Shown here: one piece after another, positions 26,068 through 34,596 of the stretch
How the letters are laid out: each line of letters starts with the position of its first letter
How positions within the stretch are numbered: position 1 is the stretch's first letter
Origin: Paenibacillus_AB hodogayensis
Lineage (GTDB): Bacteria; Bacillota; Bacilli; Paenibacillales; NBRC-103111
Reading direction: 5' to 3'
Length of the DNA: 64,000 bases
Assembly (NCBI RefSeq): GCF_039536325.1
Contig: NZ_BAAAYO010000006.1
Location: forward strand, 496,001-560,000
Notes under the pieces: generated by a model
Database searches by the model: none
What the model saw: the letters and a program-made list of their open reading frames with translations, nothing else
What the model was told of the DNA's origin: nothing
Translations under genes and position numbers: made by a program

Positions 26068-26129
26068 ATTTTCCTGCTCGTTCTATCGAAAATTGTCGAA
26101 GTTACGGGAATTTCATGCAGCAGCAGCCA

Positions 26130-26573
26130 TTAAATCCACTTTTGAATCGTTTTTGTATAACCGAGAAGCTCATGCGGCTCGAAAAAAATGCCGATCTCCC
26201 GTACGGCGTTCTCGGGAGAATCCGAGCCGTGAATCAGATTGCGGTTCGTATGTACGGCATAATCGCCTCGGATCGTTCCCGGCTGCGCTTCCAGCGTATT
26301 CGTCTTGCCCATCATGATTCGCGACAGCGCGATGACCTGATCCCCTTCCCATACCATTGCAAATACGGGGGCAGACGTAATGAAGCTCATCAAGTCGTCG
26401 TAATAAGGCCTTCCATGATGCTCGGCATAATGTTTCTCGGCTTGCTCCCGCGTCACGACCATCAGCTTGCTGGCGATCAGCGTAAACCCTTTGCGCTCGA
26501 AGCGGCTTACAATATCCCCGATCAATCCGCGCTGCACGCCGTCCGGTTTGATCATCAAATAAGTTCTTTCCAT
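26130..26573 (-). CDS. ndk: nucleoside diphosphate kinase
   Basis: 147 residues. It balances NTP pools by phosphate transfer through a phospho-histidine. The catalytic His is in NLIHGSDSPENA; MERTYLMIKPDGVQRGLIG is the typical N-terminus. GGAGGG lies 7 bases before the ATG at 26573; the frame is open upstream but that part is not Ndk-like. Gene order hepT-ndk-cheR matches B. subtilis. Confidence 0.96.
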   Translation of the reverse strand: MERTYLMIKPDGVQRGLIGDIVSRFERKGFTLIASKLMVVTREQAEKHYAEHHGRPYYDDLMSFITSAPVFAMVWEGDQVIALSRIMMGKTNTLEAQPGTIRGDYAVHTNRNLIHGSDSPENAVREIGIFFEPHELLGYTKTIQKWI

Positions 26574-26649
26574 AACGTTTCCCTCCACTCTCGTAAATGT
26601 CGTAATGATCGGTGGTGATCGCCGGCCGGACGCCAATCTTGCCGGCAGC

Positions 26650-27624
26650 TCAGTACGAACGGTTGCCGATGAAATGAGCCACTTTAATCAAATCCTGCTT
26701 GGCGCGGATGTCCGGCAAGCCGTTCAACGCCTCGATGGCCCTGTCGATATACCGCGACGACAGGTTGTCCGCCTGCTTGATGTAAGTACCACCGCGAATG
26801 AGACGCAGAAAAGGCGAGACGTCCGTCTGCCCATCGACAAGCCGGACCCGCTCGATCTCGTCCAGCAGCTCGCGGCGAATGCCGGTGTCCGAGAGCGCAT
26901 ACAGGACCGGCAACGTTATGTTGCCTTGGCGGATATCGCTGCCCGGCGGCTTGCCCAGCTCCTTCTCGGTTCCGGTCAAATCCAGAATGTCGTCGCGAAT
27001 CTGATAAGCCATACCCACATTATAGCCGAACTGGTACATCCTCCGACATATGTCGTCGGTCGCCTCCGAAGCGACGGCGCCCAACTGGCAGCTGATCGCG
27101 ATCAGCAGCGCCGTTTTGCGCTTGATGCGAAGCAAGTAATGACGAAGCGTTTGATCCGTGCGAAAAAAGTAGCGGATTTGCTCGATCTCGCCGATGGTCA
27201 GCTCTACGATGGCGGACGACAAAATTTGGTGGATGCGCGGGTTGCTGAGCTGCGTTGCCACCATAAGCGCCTTGGCGAAAATGTAATCCCCCGTATACAT
27301 GGCGATCCGGTTATCCCACTTCGCCCGCACCGTCTGCTGACCGCGGCGCGTATCCGCGTCGTCGATCACGTCGTCGTGCACGAGCGTAGCCATATGGATC
27401 AGCTCCAACGGAACGGCGATATGCTTGATCCGCTGGAGGTCGTACTGGCCGAACTGGGAGGAAAGCAGAACGACCACAGGGCGTATCCGCTTCCCTCCCG
27501 CCTTGAGCAGGTGGAGCGACGTTTCCTTGAGCATTGCATGCTCGGTGTAGACGCTGTCCTCCAGCTCCCGTTCGACGAAAGCAATGTCTTTCTTCATTCG
27601 GGCATAAATATCCAATAGTTTCAT
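26650..27624 (-). CDS. hepT: heptaprenyl diphosphate synthase component II
   Basis: 324 residues, the catalytic trans-prenyltransferase subunit that makes the C35 side chain of menaquinone-7 with HepS. Both aspartate-rich motifs are present (LVHDDVIDDADTRRG and YQIRDDILDLTG). It begins 4 bases after mqnA, as part of the run from hepS to hepT. Confidence 0.94.
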   Translation of the reverse strand: MKLLDIYARMKKDIAFVERELEDSVYTEHAMLKETSLHLLKAGGKRIRPVVVLLSSQFGQYDLQRIKHIAVPLELIHMATLVHDDVIDDADTRRGQQTVRAKWDNRIAMYTGDYIFAKALMVATQLSNPRIHQILSSAIVELTIGEIEQIRYFFRTDQTLRHYLLRIKRKTALLIAISCQLGAVASEATDDICRRMYQFGYNVGMAYQIRDDILDLTGTEKELGKPPGSDIRQGNITLPVLYALSDTGIRRELLDEIERVRLVDGQTDVSPFLRLIRGGTYIKQADNLSSRYIDRAIEALNGLPDIRAKQDLIKVAHFIGNRSY

Positions 27625-27628
27625 TGCG

Positions 27629-28483
27629 TCACCTGGTTACGGAATTATCGGTCCACATATGGAGCGGAGCCGGTTCGGGAAGCAGCCCCAGTTCGTTCGC
27701 GTAGCGGAAGTACAGGCTTAGCCCTTTCCGCTGCTCCGGGCCGAAATCATGACTCAAATTGCGAAAATAATAACGCCAATAGTCGAGAGTGCCGCCAATA
27801 TCCATCTGAGCCCGGCGAATAATCGATTCCGGGTCGCGCTCGCCGGCAGCCTTGCTTTGCAGAAACGCTTCGTGAATAGCCGCGACAAGCCCCGGATAGG
27901 CGGCGATCGTTTCTTTGCGAACGGCCCATACGGCAAAGGTCATCCAATGCTCGGTATACTTGTACCAGAGCTCGCCCATATCCGTCACCTGGTATGGAGT
28001 CTCGGACCAGCTGGCCCGGATCGCATCGTCGCCGATCAACAGCGCCGCATCGGCATGTTTCATCATTGTATCCAAAGACGGAGCCGCATACACATAGCGG
28101 GGCGTGACGCCAACGAAACGGGCGAGGATGATCTTCAGCAGATTGACGGTTGTAGCCGATGTCGTCGGCAGCATAACCGTACAGCCGTCAAGCTGCTCAA
28201 GCGGCTTCTTGTGGAAAATCAGCAGCGAATTCACTTTTCCCTTGGCGCTGACGGACAGCTCCGGGAACAGTTCGTAGCGGCTGTGCGATTCCCCGTATGC
28301 GAACGAGGATATCGCCCCCATATCCACCTCGCCGGCCAGCATCGCCCGATTCAGTCCGGTCGGCACTTGACCGATCCATTCCAGATCCGTGCCGAACCGC
28401 TCATGCGGAAAATGGTGATAAATCGGCCAAACGTTCGTGTAGTTGATTTTTCCAATACGTATTAACGAACCGTGCTGCATCAT
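27629..28483 (-). CDS. mqnA: chorismate dehydratase of the futalosine menaquinone pathway
   Basis: 284 residues. MqnA removes water from chorismate to give 3-enolpyruvylbenzoate, the first step of the futalosine route. The periplasmic-binding-protein-like fold shows as IGKINYTNVWPIYHHF, GEVDMGAISSFAYG, LLPTTSATTVNLLKI and ALLIGDDAIRA. The ATG at 28483 shares its A with the ubiX stop (TGATG) and has GGGGAG 7 bases upstream. The adjacent UbiA- and UbiX-type genes fit this pathway. Confidence 0.9.
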   Translation of the reverse strand: MMQHGSLIRIGKINYTNVWPIYHHFPHERFGTDLEWIGQVPTGLNRAMLAGEVDMGAISSFAYGESHSRYELFPELSVSAKGKVNSLLIFHKKPLEQLDGCTVMLPTTSATTVNLLKIILARFVGVTPRYVYAAPSLDTMMKHADAALLIGDDAIRASWSETPYQVTDMGELWYKYTEHWMTFAVWAVRKETIAAYPGLVAAIHEAFLQSKAAGERDPESIIRRAQMDIGGTLDYWRYYFRNLSHDFGPEQRKGLSLYFRYANELGLLPEPAPLHMWTDNSVTR

Positions 28484-29091
28484 CAAGCATCTCCCCATCG
28501 TCGAAACAGTTCGTTGTCGATTCCCATGTTGTCGAGCACTTTGCCGACCAGGAAATCAACCAATTCATCCATCGATAACGGTTTGTGATAAAAAGCCGGC
28601 ATTGCCGGCACGATGCTCACGCCCATGCGCGCAAGCTTCAGCATGTTTTCCAAATGAATCGCATGCAGCGGCGTTTCCCGCGGCACGACGATAAGCCGGC
28701 GCCCTTCCTTCAGCATCACGTCGGCGGCCCGCTCAAGCAAATTGCCGGAGGCGCCGTGGGCGATGCCCGACAGCGTCCCCATGCTGCATGGAACGATGGC
28801 CATGCCCGCCGTGCGAAACGAGCCGCTCGCAATGCTTGCTCCAATATCCGCGATCGGGTAGTAGCGCGGCTGTCTTGCGAAACGTTCGAATCGGCTTGCA
28901 ATCGTCTGCTGGCGATGAGCGGCATCCCAGCCCAGCTCCTCGTGCAGCACCCGCCAGCCCGCATCGGTAATGACCAGATGGACGGGGTATCCCAGCTCCA
29001 GCAGCACCTCGCAAAGCCGGACGCCGTAGACGGCTCCGCTCGCTCCGGTCAAGCCGACGACCCAGCCGGGGCGATTTTCGCTTTCTACCAT
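28483..29091 (-). CDS. ubiX: UbiX-type flavin prenyltransferase
   Basis: 202 residues. UbiX makes prenyl-FMN, the cofactor of UbiD-type decarboxylases, here probably one acting late in futalosine menaquinone synthesis. Motifs are VGLTGASGAVYGVRL, VPCSMGTLSGIAHGASGNLLERAADV and LKEGRRLIVVPRETPLHAIHLENML. The ATG at 29091 overlaps the prenyltransferase stop by 7 bases and has GGTGG about 10 bases upstream; an in-frame start at 29127 would add 12 residues lying inside the previous gene. Confidence 0.92.
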   Translation of the reverse strand: MVESENRPGWVVGLTGASGAVYGVRLCEVLLELGYPVHLVITDAGWRVLHEELGWDAAHRQQTIASRFERFARQPRYYPIADIGASIASGSFRTAGMAIVPCSMGTLSGIAHGASGNLLERAADVMLKEGRRLIVVPRETPLHAIHLENMLKLARMGVSIVPAMPAFYHKPLSMDELVDFLVGKVLDNMGIDNELFRRWGDA

Positions 29092-29960
29092 ACGTAGCGC
29101 ACCACCAGATCGATGAATGTGAAACAAAACACAACCACGCTCAAAACGCCGTTCATCGTGAAGAACGCCGTGTTTAATTTCGATAAGTCGTTCGGCTTCA
29201 CGATGTAATGTTCATAAAACAAGATCACATAGGATACTAGCAGACCAGCCAAATACCACCAGCTCAGCTCCGTCATCAGGAACAGACTCAGCAGCCCGAT
29301 CGAGGTTACGACGTGGAACAGTCGGGCAAGCATAAGCGCCGGGCCGATCCCGAAGCGGCTCGGTATCGAATGAAGCCCTTCGCGCTTGTCATGCTCCGCA
29401 TCTTGGCAAGCATAGATGATGTCGAAGCCGGCAGTCCATAATGCGACGCTGACGTACAGCACCATAGCCGTCCAGTCGATCGTGCCCGTGACGGCGACCC
29501 AGGCGCCGAGCGGAGCAAGTCCGAGCGTCAAGCCGAGAATGAGATGACAAGTCCAAGTAAAGCGCTTCGTGTACGAATAAATAACGGTCATGAAGACGGC
29601 AAGCGGCAGAAGCTTCATTGCCAGCGGACTCAGGTTGGCCGTAGCCCAGAAAAGCAAAACGAACGAGACGATAATGAACAGCAGCACTTCTCCGGCTGAC
29701 AGCAGCCCAGCCGGCAAGGCGCGCTTTGCGGTGCGCGGATTTTTCTTGTCGATCACCCGGTCGATTAGCCGATTCAGTCCCATCGCGGCGCTGCGCGCGC
29801 CGACCATGGCCATCACGATCCAACCGATCTGCCCCCATGTAGGGAGCGAGCCGAACTGGATGACCGAGCCGAGAACCGCCCCCATGAAGGCGAACGGCAA
29901 AGCGAAGAGCGTATGCTCGAACTTGATCATTTCCATAAAGATTTTGACTTTACTCCACAC
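29085..29960 (-). CDS. mqnP: UbiA-family prenyltransferase (4-hydroxybenzoate/futalosine-route type)
   Basis: 291 residues, polytopic membrane protein with about eight hydrophobic segments. It attaches the polyprenyl chain to the aromatic ring precursor. The first Asp motif is in NRLIDRVIDKKNPRTAKR and the second in YACQDAEHDKREG. The GTG at 29960, 9 bases after AGGAGG, is the likely start; it overlaps the menG end by 11 bases. The symbol rests on context with mqnA and ubiX; a menA or ubiA role cannot be excluded. Confidence 0.88.
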   Translation of the reverse strand: MWSKVKIFMEMIKFEHTLFALPFAFMGAVLGSVIQFGSLPTWGQIGWIVMAMVGARSAAMGLNRLIDRVIDKKNPRTAKRALPAGLLSAGEVLLFIIVSFVLLFWATANLSPLAMKLLPLAVFMTVIYSYTKRFTWTCHLILGLTLGLAPLGAWVAVTGTIDWTAMVLYVSVALWTAGFDIIYACQDAEHDKREGLHSIPSRFGIGPALMLARLFHVVTSIGLLSLFLMTELSWWYLAGLLVSYVILFYEHYIVKPNDLSKLNTAFFTMNGVLSVVVFCFTFIDLVVRYVW

Positions 29961-30687
29961 GACCCGCACCCTCCTGATTTCCCTTTCCCTTAGCTCCGAT
30001 GTGCAAGGCGGCGACCCCACCTGTTAACGGATACGCGCGGACGTCCGAAAGACCGATGTGCCGGAAAATGCCGGCAAGCTGTTTGTGGTCTGGAAAATGG
30101 ACGAGCGACTCCGGGAGCCACTTGTACTGCTCGTACCGCTTGGCGATCATTTTGCCGATCAACGGCAGGACACGCTGAAAATAAAAGTAGTAAATCGACT
30201 TGAACGGCTGCCACGTCGGCTTGGACAGCTCGAGCGATACGACAAGCCCCCCAGGCTTGACGACCCTCTGCATCTCTCTCAGCACCTTTTCCAGATCCGG
30301 CACGTTGCGCAGCGCAAAACCGATTGTGGCATAATCGAACGTATCGTCCGGAAAAGGCAGCTCCATCGCATTGCCGTGAGTCAATTCAATCTGCTTGCTC
30401 TTGCCAACCCGGGCTATCTTCTGCTCCCCGAAATCGAGCATGTTCTGGCTAAAATCCAGCCCGACTATGCGGCCGTCTCCGCTCGCCTGCGCCAGCTGCA
30501 GCGTCCAGTCGCACGTTCCGCAGCACACGTCCAGCGCCGTCGATCCGGGCTTGACCGCCATCTGCTTCATCGTAAACTTGCGCCAAGCCTTATGCCTGCG
30601 GAAGCTGATCAGGTCGTTCATCAAATCGTACTTATGGGCAATGCTTTCGAATACGGAATGGACAAACTGTTCTTTGCTCGTATTCAT
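29950..30687 (-). CDS. menG: demethylmenaquinone methyltransferase
   Basis: 245 residues, a class I SAM methyltransferase for the last step of menaquinone synthesis. Motif I is ALDVCCGTCDWTL, then VGLDFSQNML, HGNAMELPFPDDTFDYATIGFALRN and TGGVAALHIG. The ATG at 30687 gives the B. subtilis-like N-terminus MNTSKEQFVHSVFE; a GTG at 30714 overlapping the hepS stop is an alternative. It is also called ubiE or menH. Confidence 0.94.
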   Translation of the reverse strand: MNTSKEQFVHSVFESIAHKYDLMNDLISFRRHKAWRKFTMKQMAVKPGSTALDVCCGTCDWTLQLAQASGDGRIVGLDFSQNMLDFGEQKIARVGKSKQIELTHGNAMELPFPDDTFDYATIGFALRNVPDLEKVLREMQRVVKPGGLVVSLELSKPTWQPFKSIYYFYFQRVLPLIGKMIAKRYEQYKWLPESLVHFPDHKQLAGIFRHIGLSDVRAYPLTGGVAALHIGAKGKGNQEGAGRVE

Positions 30688-30710
30688 CTCCAACCTTTTC
30701 TTCACCTCGC

Positions 30711-31574
30711 TCACACTTCCTCCAATGCCCGCGAAGCGGCAATCGCTCTTGCGAACGGATCGCCGATCCGGTGCAGCTCTCCGGCCAGCTTGTCCGAGTC
30801 GAACTGCCGAATTTTGTCCGACAGCTGATTGAACTGCGCGTCCAGCATTTGAAGCAGGGTCGCCCTCACATTGTACTTGTGAAGCAGCGTCCGCAGCTTT
30901 CCGGGGTCGGATTCCCCGTTTTTCAACTGCTTTTTCTCTTCCTTCGTGCCGATTTGCAGCAAATGCCAAAAAGCCCAACCGGACCGGAGATCGTTCCCCC
31001 GCTCGATACGGCGCAGCTCGTCCAGCAACACTTCGCAGCTCGTATACCCGTGGAGCATGTCCGGCCAGCTGTTCGGCTTCATCCCTTCCAGCAGGCGCGA
31101 GAACGTCAAGAACAGCTGCATCTTGATGCTCACCGCTTGCTGCATATACTCGTCGGCCGTCATTTTCCATTGGCGGATTCGCGTGTACATATTCATCTTC
31201 AACCGGTTTACTTCGCATATCGCCGTCGCCATATGACCGGTCATCTCCACCTGTCCGGCCTGCGCAAGCAGTTGGTAAAACCGGCTGCTGAAATAATCGC
31301 CCGCCAGCACTTTCAGCTGCCGGGACCGGGCTTCCTTCTTCTCTTTGCGATCGTTTGTTTCCGCCACCAGATCATGCGTATCCAGCCCCATCTGGGCCAA
31401 TGACGCCACAAGGGCATACAGCTCGCTTTGCTGACCGGCTGCCGGGCTTTTATTTAGAAACGCGTACAAAAGCTGCGTACGAAAATTCGGAAGCTCCGGC
31501 AATTCCGTGTGATCCCGGATCATATCGTATTCGGTGTAAGGTTTCGTCGCATCCGCAATCGAGTAACTGTTCAT
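30711..31574 (-). CDS. hepS: heptaprenyl diphosphate synthase component I
   Basis: 287 residues, the regulatory subunit that partners HepT. It is poorly conserved in sequence but recognisable by position and by RFYQLLAQAGQVEMTGHMATAICEVNRLKMNMY. CGGAGG lies 5 bases before the ATG. It opens the hepS-menG-prenyltransferase-ubiX-mqnA-hepT run, in which all junctions are short or overlapping, consistent with one transcript. Confidence 0.9.
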   Translation of the reverse strand: MNSYSIADATKPYTEYDMIRDHTELPELPNFRTQLLYAFLNKSPAAGQQSELYALVASLAQMGLDTHDLVAETNDRKEKKEARSRQLKVLAGDYFSSRFYQLLAQAGQVEMTGHMATAICEVNRLKMNMYTRIRQWKMTADEYMQQAVSIKMQLFLTFSRLLEGMKPNSWPDMLHGYTSCEVLLDELRRIERGNDLRSGWAFWHLLQIGTKEEKKQLKNGESDPGKLRTLLHKYNVRATLLQMLDAQFNQLSDKIRQFDSDKLAGELHRIGDPFARAIAASRALEEV

Positions 31575-31738
31575 ACATGCCTCCGTACCGCCGACAAGCG
31601 TTCAAATTGCGTTCATCCGTGCATCCAAACCATTATATCATAACCGGAAGCACCGCGCACAACCTATTGTTCCGACGAGGCATTGCGACTGCCGGCCGTC
31701 ATTCGCCGCGCCGCCGCTTTATTCAGTATACATCCTGG

Positions 31739-32275
31739 TCAGCGATACTGGTCAAGCCACTTGCGCGTATAAGTAAGGCTAAAATGTGAACTTAGGTATT
31801 GCTCCTTCGTCCCTCTCCCGCGCAAACCCGCCTCCGTCGCCCCGCCGCCCAGATCCGTTCGCTTCGCGTCCATGGCCAGCAGCAGCTGCGGCGTTTGATC
31901 TTTGCCGGCCGGCTGCTCCATGACGCGGACAAGCAGCTGCTTTACATTTTTAGTGCCCGAAAAGCCAAGAGAAGACAACTCGTACAAATCTTCATATATC
32001 GCTTCGGCGGACATTCCGCCAGACTTTGTTTTCAAATCAACGGAAAGAATGGAGTCGCTAAACTCCACATGCGCCACGTTCAGACGGAGCTTGGCTCTGA
32101 CCAGCAGATCGACCAGATTGCGTTCGCTCAGGGTAACGGCATAATCCGACCGGAATACGGGTGTTTCCGCTCCGTTCGATTGGACCGAACCGTCCAACTC
32201 GGGAACAATCGAAAGAACTGCGGCGAATCCAATCGAGATCAGTACAGCCGCCATAATCCGGACTGTCGATTTCAA
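31739..32275 (-). CDS. unknown exported or membrane-anchored protein
   Basis: 178 residues from a TTG at 32275 (GGGAGG 9 bases upstream). Residues 7-25 are hydrophobic (IMAAVLISIGFAAVLSIV), a signal or anchor. The rest is soluble (SERNLVDLLVRAKLRLNVAHVEFSDSIL, then YEDLYELSSLGFSGTKNVKQLLVRVME). I do not recognise the family. It lies between a terminator after mtrB and hepS, 165 bases from the latter. Confidence 0.75.
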   Translation of the reverse strand: MKSTVRIMAAVLISIGFAAVLSIVPELDGSVQSNGAETPVFRSDYAVTLSERNLVDLLVRAKLRLNVAHVEFSDSILSVDLKTKSGGMSAEAIYEDLYELSSLGFSGTKNVKQLLVRVMEQPAGKDQTPQLLLAMDAKRTDLGGGATEAGLRGRGTKEQYLSSHFSLTYTRKWLDQYR

Positions 32276-32316
32276 AGCCCATCCCTCCCCGTTAGCTCCT
32301 CTCCTTCATTGTACAT

Positions 32317-32347
32317 AACAAAAAGGCAAGCTATGCCTGCCTTTTTG
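32317..32347. terminator. bidirectional terminator after mtrB
   Basis: AAAAAGGCA (32321-32329) pairs with TGCCTTTTT (32339-32347), giving U-rich tails on both strands. It separates mtrB from the gene at 32275. Confidence 0.85.
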
Positions 32348-32423
32348 AAAGAGCCGCGTGCTATCGCCGCTGCGGGAAGGGGGCTTGCCATATGTGGCGC
32401 GCACCCGTAGCTTTTTACGTATG

Positions 32424-32663
32424 CTATTCGTCGGTGTCGACTGTGCCGAAGCGGGTGATGACGACCGCCTTGCCGCGTATTTTCACGGCGGACGTATGCT
32501 CCGTAAACTGGGCGATCATAACTTCTCCCTTGTCCAGCTTCTCCGTGTGATGAAACCGCGTGTCATGCCCTCGCGTCAATCCGATGACGTGAACGCCGTT
32601 CTCCTTCGCCTTGATCACGAAATAATCGCCTTGTACCGTCTCGCTGGCCATTTTTCGATCCAT
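32424..32663 (-). CDS. mtrB: tryptophan RNA-binding attenuation protein (TRAP)
   Basis: 79 residues. TRAP forms an 11-subunit ring that binds tryptophan between subunits and then (G/U)AG repeats in target RNA, causing termination in the trp leader. The tryptophan-pocket segment VIGLTRGHDTRFHH and the RNA-binding residues (the Lys of EKLDKGE, and the Lys and Arg of VKIRG) match the B. subtilis protein closely. The ATG at 32663 with AGGAG 5 bases upstream is preferred to an upstream TTG at 32681. folE, normally just upstream, is absent. The likely target is the leader at 8600-8658. Confidence 0.96.
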   Translation of the reverse strand: MDRKMASETVQGDYFVIKAKENGVHVIGLTRGHDTRFHHTEKLDKGEVMIAQFTEHTSAVKIRGKAVVITRFGTVDTDE

Positions 32664-32774
32664 CCTCTCTCCTCGACTCAACTGTCATTTGCTTGTCTGT
32701 GCCTCTATCTATGATGCGAAAAATAGTCCGCGATGTCAAACGGTCTTTTTAATCATAAGCGATTCTTTATGCAT

Positions 32775-33233
32775 TCACTCCAATGAAAGCTCCATTGGTT
32801 CGGTACAATGCTTGTACCCGTTCCTTGCATAGAACGGAACGGCTTCATCGCTAGGCCAAACGATGATGAATTCAAGCTGCCGTTCCTCTCCCCATTGCTT
32901 GATTTCTCTCAATAGTTGACTGCCTATTCCCCTCGACCGATACTCGGGAACCGTGTAAACGTTTGTCATATACGCAAACGGATGCGTATTGCGGCCAGGA
33001 CGAGGCACCTTATCGATCAGTTCCACGTAGATGTGGGAGACGATTCGCGCCTCTTTCTCAGCCACCCAGATGAACCATTTTCCACCGTCGATCACAGCCT
33101 CGAGAAATTCCCTGCACTCGTTATGGAAATCTCCATAGGACGCCACAATGTCTGGTGCATGCTCGTATGTAAAATCCCAGCGCATGCGGATCAGTTGGTC
33201 GATATCCTCTTGAGCCGCTAATCGGATTCTCAT
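32775..33233 (-). CDS. GNAT-family N-acetyltransferase
   Basis: 152 residues with the acetyl-CoA motif VPEYRSRGIGSQLLREIKQWGEE and a C-terminal FYARNGYKHCTEPMELSL. Such enzymes acetylate amines of small molecules or proteins; the substrate is unknown. GGAGGACCGGGC precedes the ATG at 33233. It lies alone between mtrB and the hypothetical at 33271. Confidence 0.9.
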   Translation of the reverse strand: MRIRLAAQEDIDQLIRMRWDFTYEHAPDIVASYGDFHNECREFLEAVIDGGKWFIWVAEKEARIVSHIYVELIDKVPRPGRNTHPFAYMTNVYTVPEYRSRGIGSQLLREIKQWGEERQLEFIIVWPSDEAVPFYARNGYKHCTEPMELSLE

Positions 33234-33270
33234 GCCCGGTCCTCCCTTCCATGGTTATTTCGAATACGCA

Positions 33271-33813
33271 TCAGCCGTGTTCTTTATAGGTCCGCAGTGG
33301 AACATCATCCCATATTTGCACTTCAATATATCGTTCGGGCCCAAGCGTTCCGTCCGCATTCCACTCCTGCGGCAGTCCATACTGTCGAATCATTTCGTAA
33401 ATTTCATCAATGGTATATACCTGATTCCGATACGGTTTCCCGTCCTGGTACCGCATAGTCGGAAATAAATCACCATAAGTGAAACTGATGGTAAAAGGAT
33501 CGAATTCGGTAATGGGAATACACAGCTCTTTGCCGTTCGTATACCAGGATAGCAGCCACGGACATGCCTCAAACGTCATGTAGTGCGGGTATCGTCTGAC
33601 TGGTTTTCCGCCTTTACGTTCAAACATCGTTCTTGCACTTGTCTCCAGTTCCCTTCGTAACGCGAGATATTCGGGAGAACGTTTGCTTGCAAAACCTTTT
33701 CCTTCGCTTCGAATGTTACCCAGAACGCCCTCTGCATCATCAAGTTCCAGATCGGACAAGTTGCAGAACGGACCTGTCGAAGCATCATAATAATGGTAAA
33801 GCAGCTTTTCCAT
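33271..33813 (-). CDS. conserved hypothetical protein, 180 residues
   Basis: Starts MEKLLYHYYDASTGPFCNLSDL, with CGGAGG 5 bases before the ATG, so translation is independent of the broken frame upstream. Other segments are RRELETSARTMFERKGGKP, YPHYMTFEACPWLLSWY and SFTYGDLFPTMR. It resembles Bacillus hypothetical proteins of the same size that I recall; function is unknown. No signal or membrane segment. It may be co-expressed with the GNAT gene 38 bases downstream. Confidence 0.8.
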   Translation of the reverse strand: MEKLLYHYYDASTGPFCNLSDLELDDAEGVLGNIRSEGKGFASKRSPEYLALRRELETSARTMFERKGGKPVRRYPHYMTFEACPWLLSWYTNGKELCIPITEFDPFTISFTYGDLFPTMRYQDGKPYRNQVYTIDEIYEMIRQYGLPQEWNADGTLGPERYIEVQIWDDVPLRTYKEHG

Positions 33814-33814
33814 C

Positions 33815-34076
33815 CAAACCTCCGGTTTCCGGGTCCCTGTCCTTTTTCCGCGTCATAATCTACCTCATAAGGCGCTACTGGAACTTCTTCCATGGACACG
33901 CCCCCTAACCCTTGGTTCAACATGCGAATTCTAAACTCGGACGCAACTGAAAAAGCTATCGATACGCCCCCATATTCATAAAGAACCGAAGGGTTCTCGA
34001 TTTCAATCCTATAACGATTACCCAATTCGCAACTCCCGAGTTTCATTATATTTCCAACCCAAAGGTATTCCGTCAT
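33815..34076 (-). pseudogene. remnant of a GNAT-like protein (N-terminal part only)
   Basis: The frame from ATG 34076 (GAGG 7 bases upstream) encodes MTEYLWVGNIMKLGSCELG, then SVLYEYGGVSIAFSV and EEVPVAPYEVDYD, an N-terminus like that of one GNAT subgroup. After about residue 88 it runs out of frame into the intact gene at 33813 and stops at 33576, giving a nonsense tail. The acetyl-CoA domain is missing, so this looks like a deletion remnant. A short functional peptide is possible but unlikely. Nothing else is seen in 34081-34208. Confidence 0.5.
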
Positions 34077-34208
34077 CAAGCTGCCTCAGTCCGAAATGAT
34101 GGAAATTTTGTCCAAGCAACACCTCGTAACCGCGTAGTATAGCATTGCGTCAACGAATGCTATCTGTCTTGCAGCATGTGCGGTGTAATTCACAGCAGCG
34201 TAATAGCA

Positions 34209-34256
34209 AAGACCACTCTCCCCAGTGTATTGACATACGCCGAAGAAAGTGGTCTT
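34209..34256 (-). terminator. possible terminator after tRNA-Pro
   Basis: AAGACCACT and AGTGGTCTT form a 9-bp stem with a 30-base loop, followed on the minus strand by a weak T-rich stretch. It starts 17 bases past the tRNA. Confidence 0.4.
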
Positions 34257-34272
34257 AACTTGCAATTTAGTA

Positions 34273-34346
34273 TCGGAGTAACACGATTTGAACGTGCGAC
34301 CTCACCCACCCCAAGGGTGCGCGCTACCAGGCTGCGCTATACCCCG
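34273..34346 (-). tRNA. tRNA-Pro (anticodon GGG)
   Basis: A 74-base cloverleaf: acceptor CGGGGTA pairs with TACTCCG (one G-U), the D-arm is AGCGCAGCCTGGTAGCGC, the anticodon arm is CACCC-TTGGGGT-GGGTG with anticodon GGG, and the T-loop is TTCAAAT. The discriminator base is A; CCA is not encoded. Confidence 0.95.
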
Positions 34347-34407
34347 ATATGTAAAAAACGGTGCTGGGGCTGCCGGAGACATGTCCGGTTTATTGATGCT
34401 AAACGAT

Positions 34408-34436
34408 ATTATAATGGGTTTATTTTCATTTGTAAA
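34408..34436 (-). promoter_or_regulatory. promoter of tRNA-Pro
   Basis: TTTACA at 34436-34431, a 17-base spacer and TATAAT at 34413-34408, about 55 bases before the mature tRNA. Confidence 0.78.
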
Positions 34437-34531
34437 GAGGATATGCGCTTTCCTTTACAATCGATTGGCTTTCCCTTCAATTCGGGACCGAGAACGGTTA
34501 CGGAGCAAGCGACTCGCGCCGCTCCCCTATT

Positions 34532-34577
34532 AAAACACAAGAGCCGCCCCGCTTCTTGGGGAGCGGAGCGGCCTTGG
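34532..34577 (-). terminator. terminator of the SLH protein gene
   Basis: GCCGC-C-CCGCT pairs with AGCGG-A-GCGGC around an 8-base loop, followed on the minus strand by TCTTGTGTTTTA. It lies 20 bases past the stop at 34597. Confidence 0.78.
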
Positions 34578-34596
34578 CTTCCTGGCAAGTCGTTCT

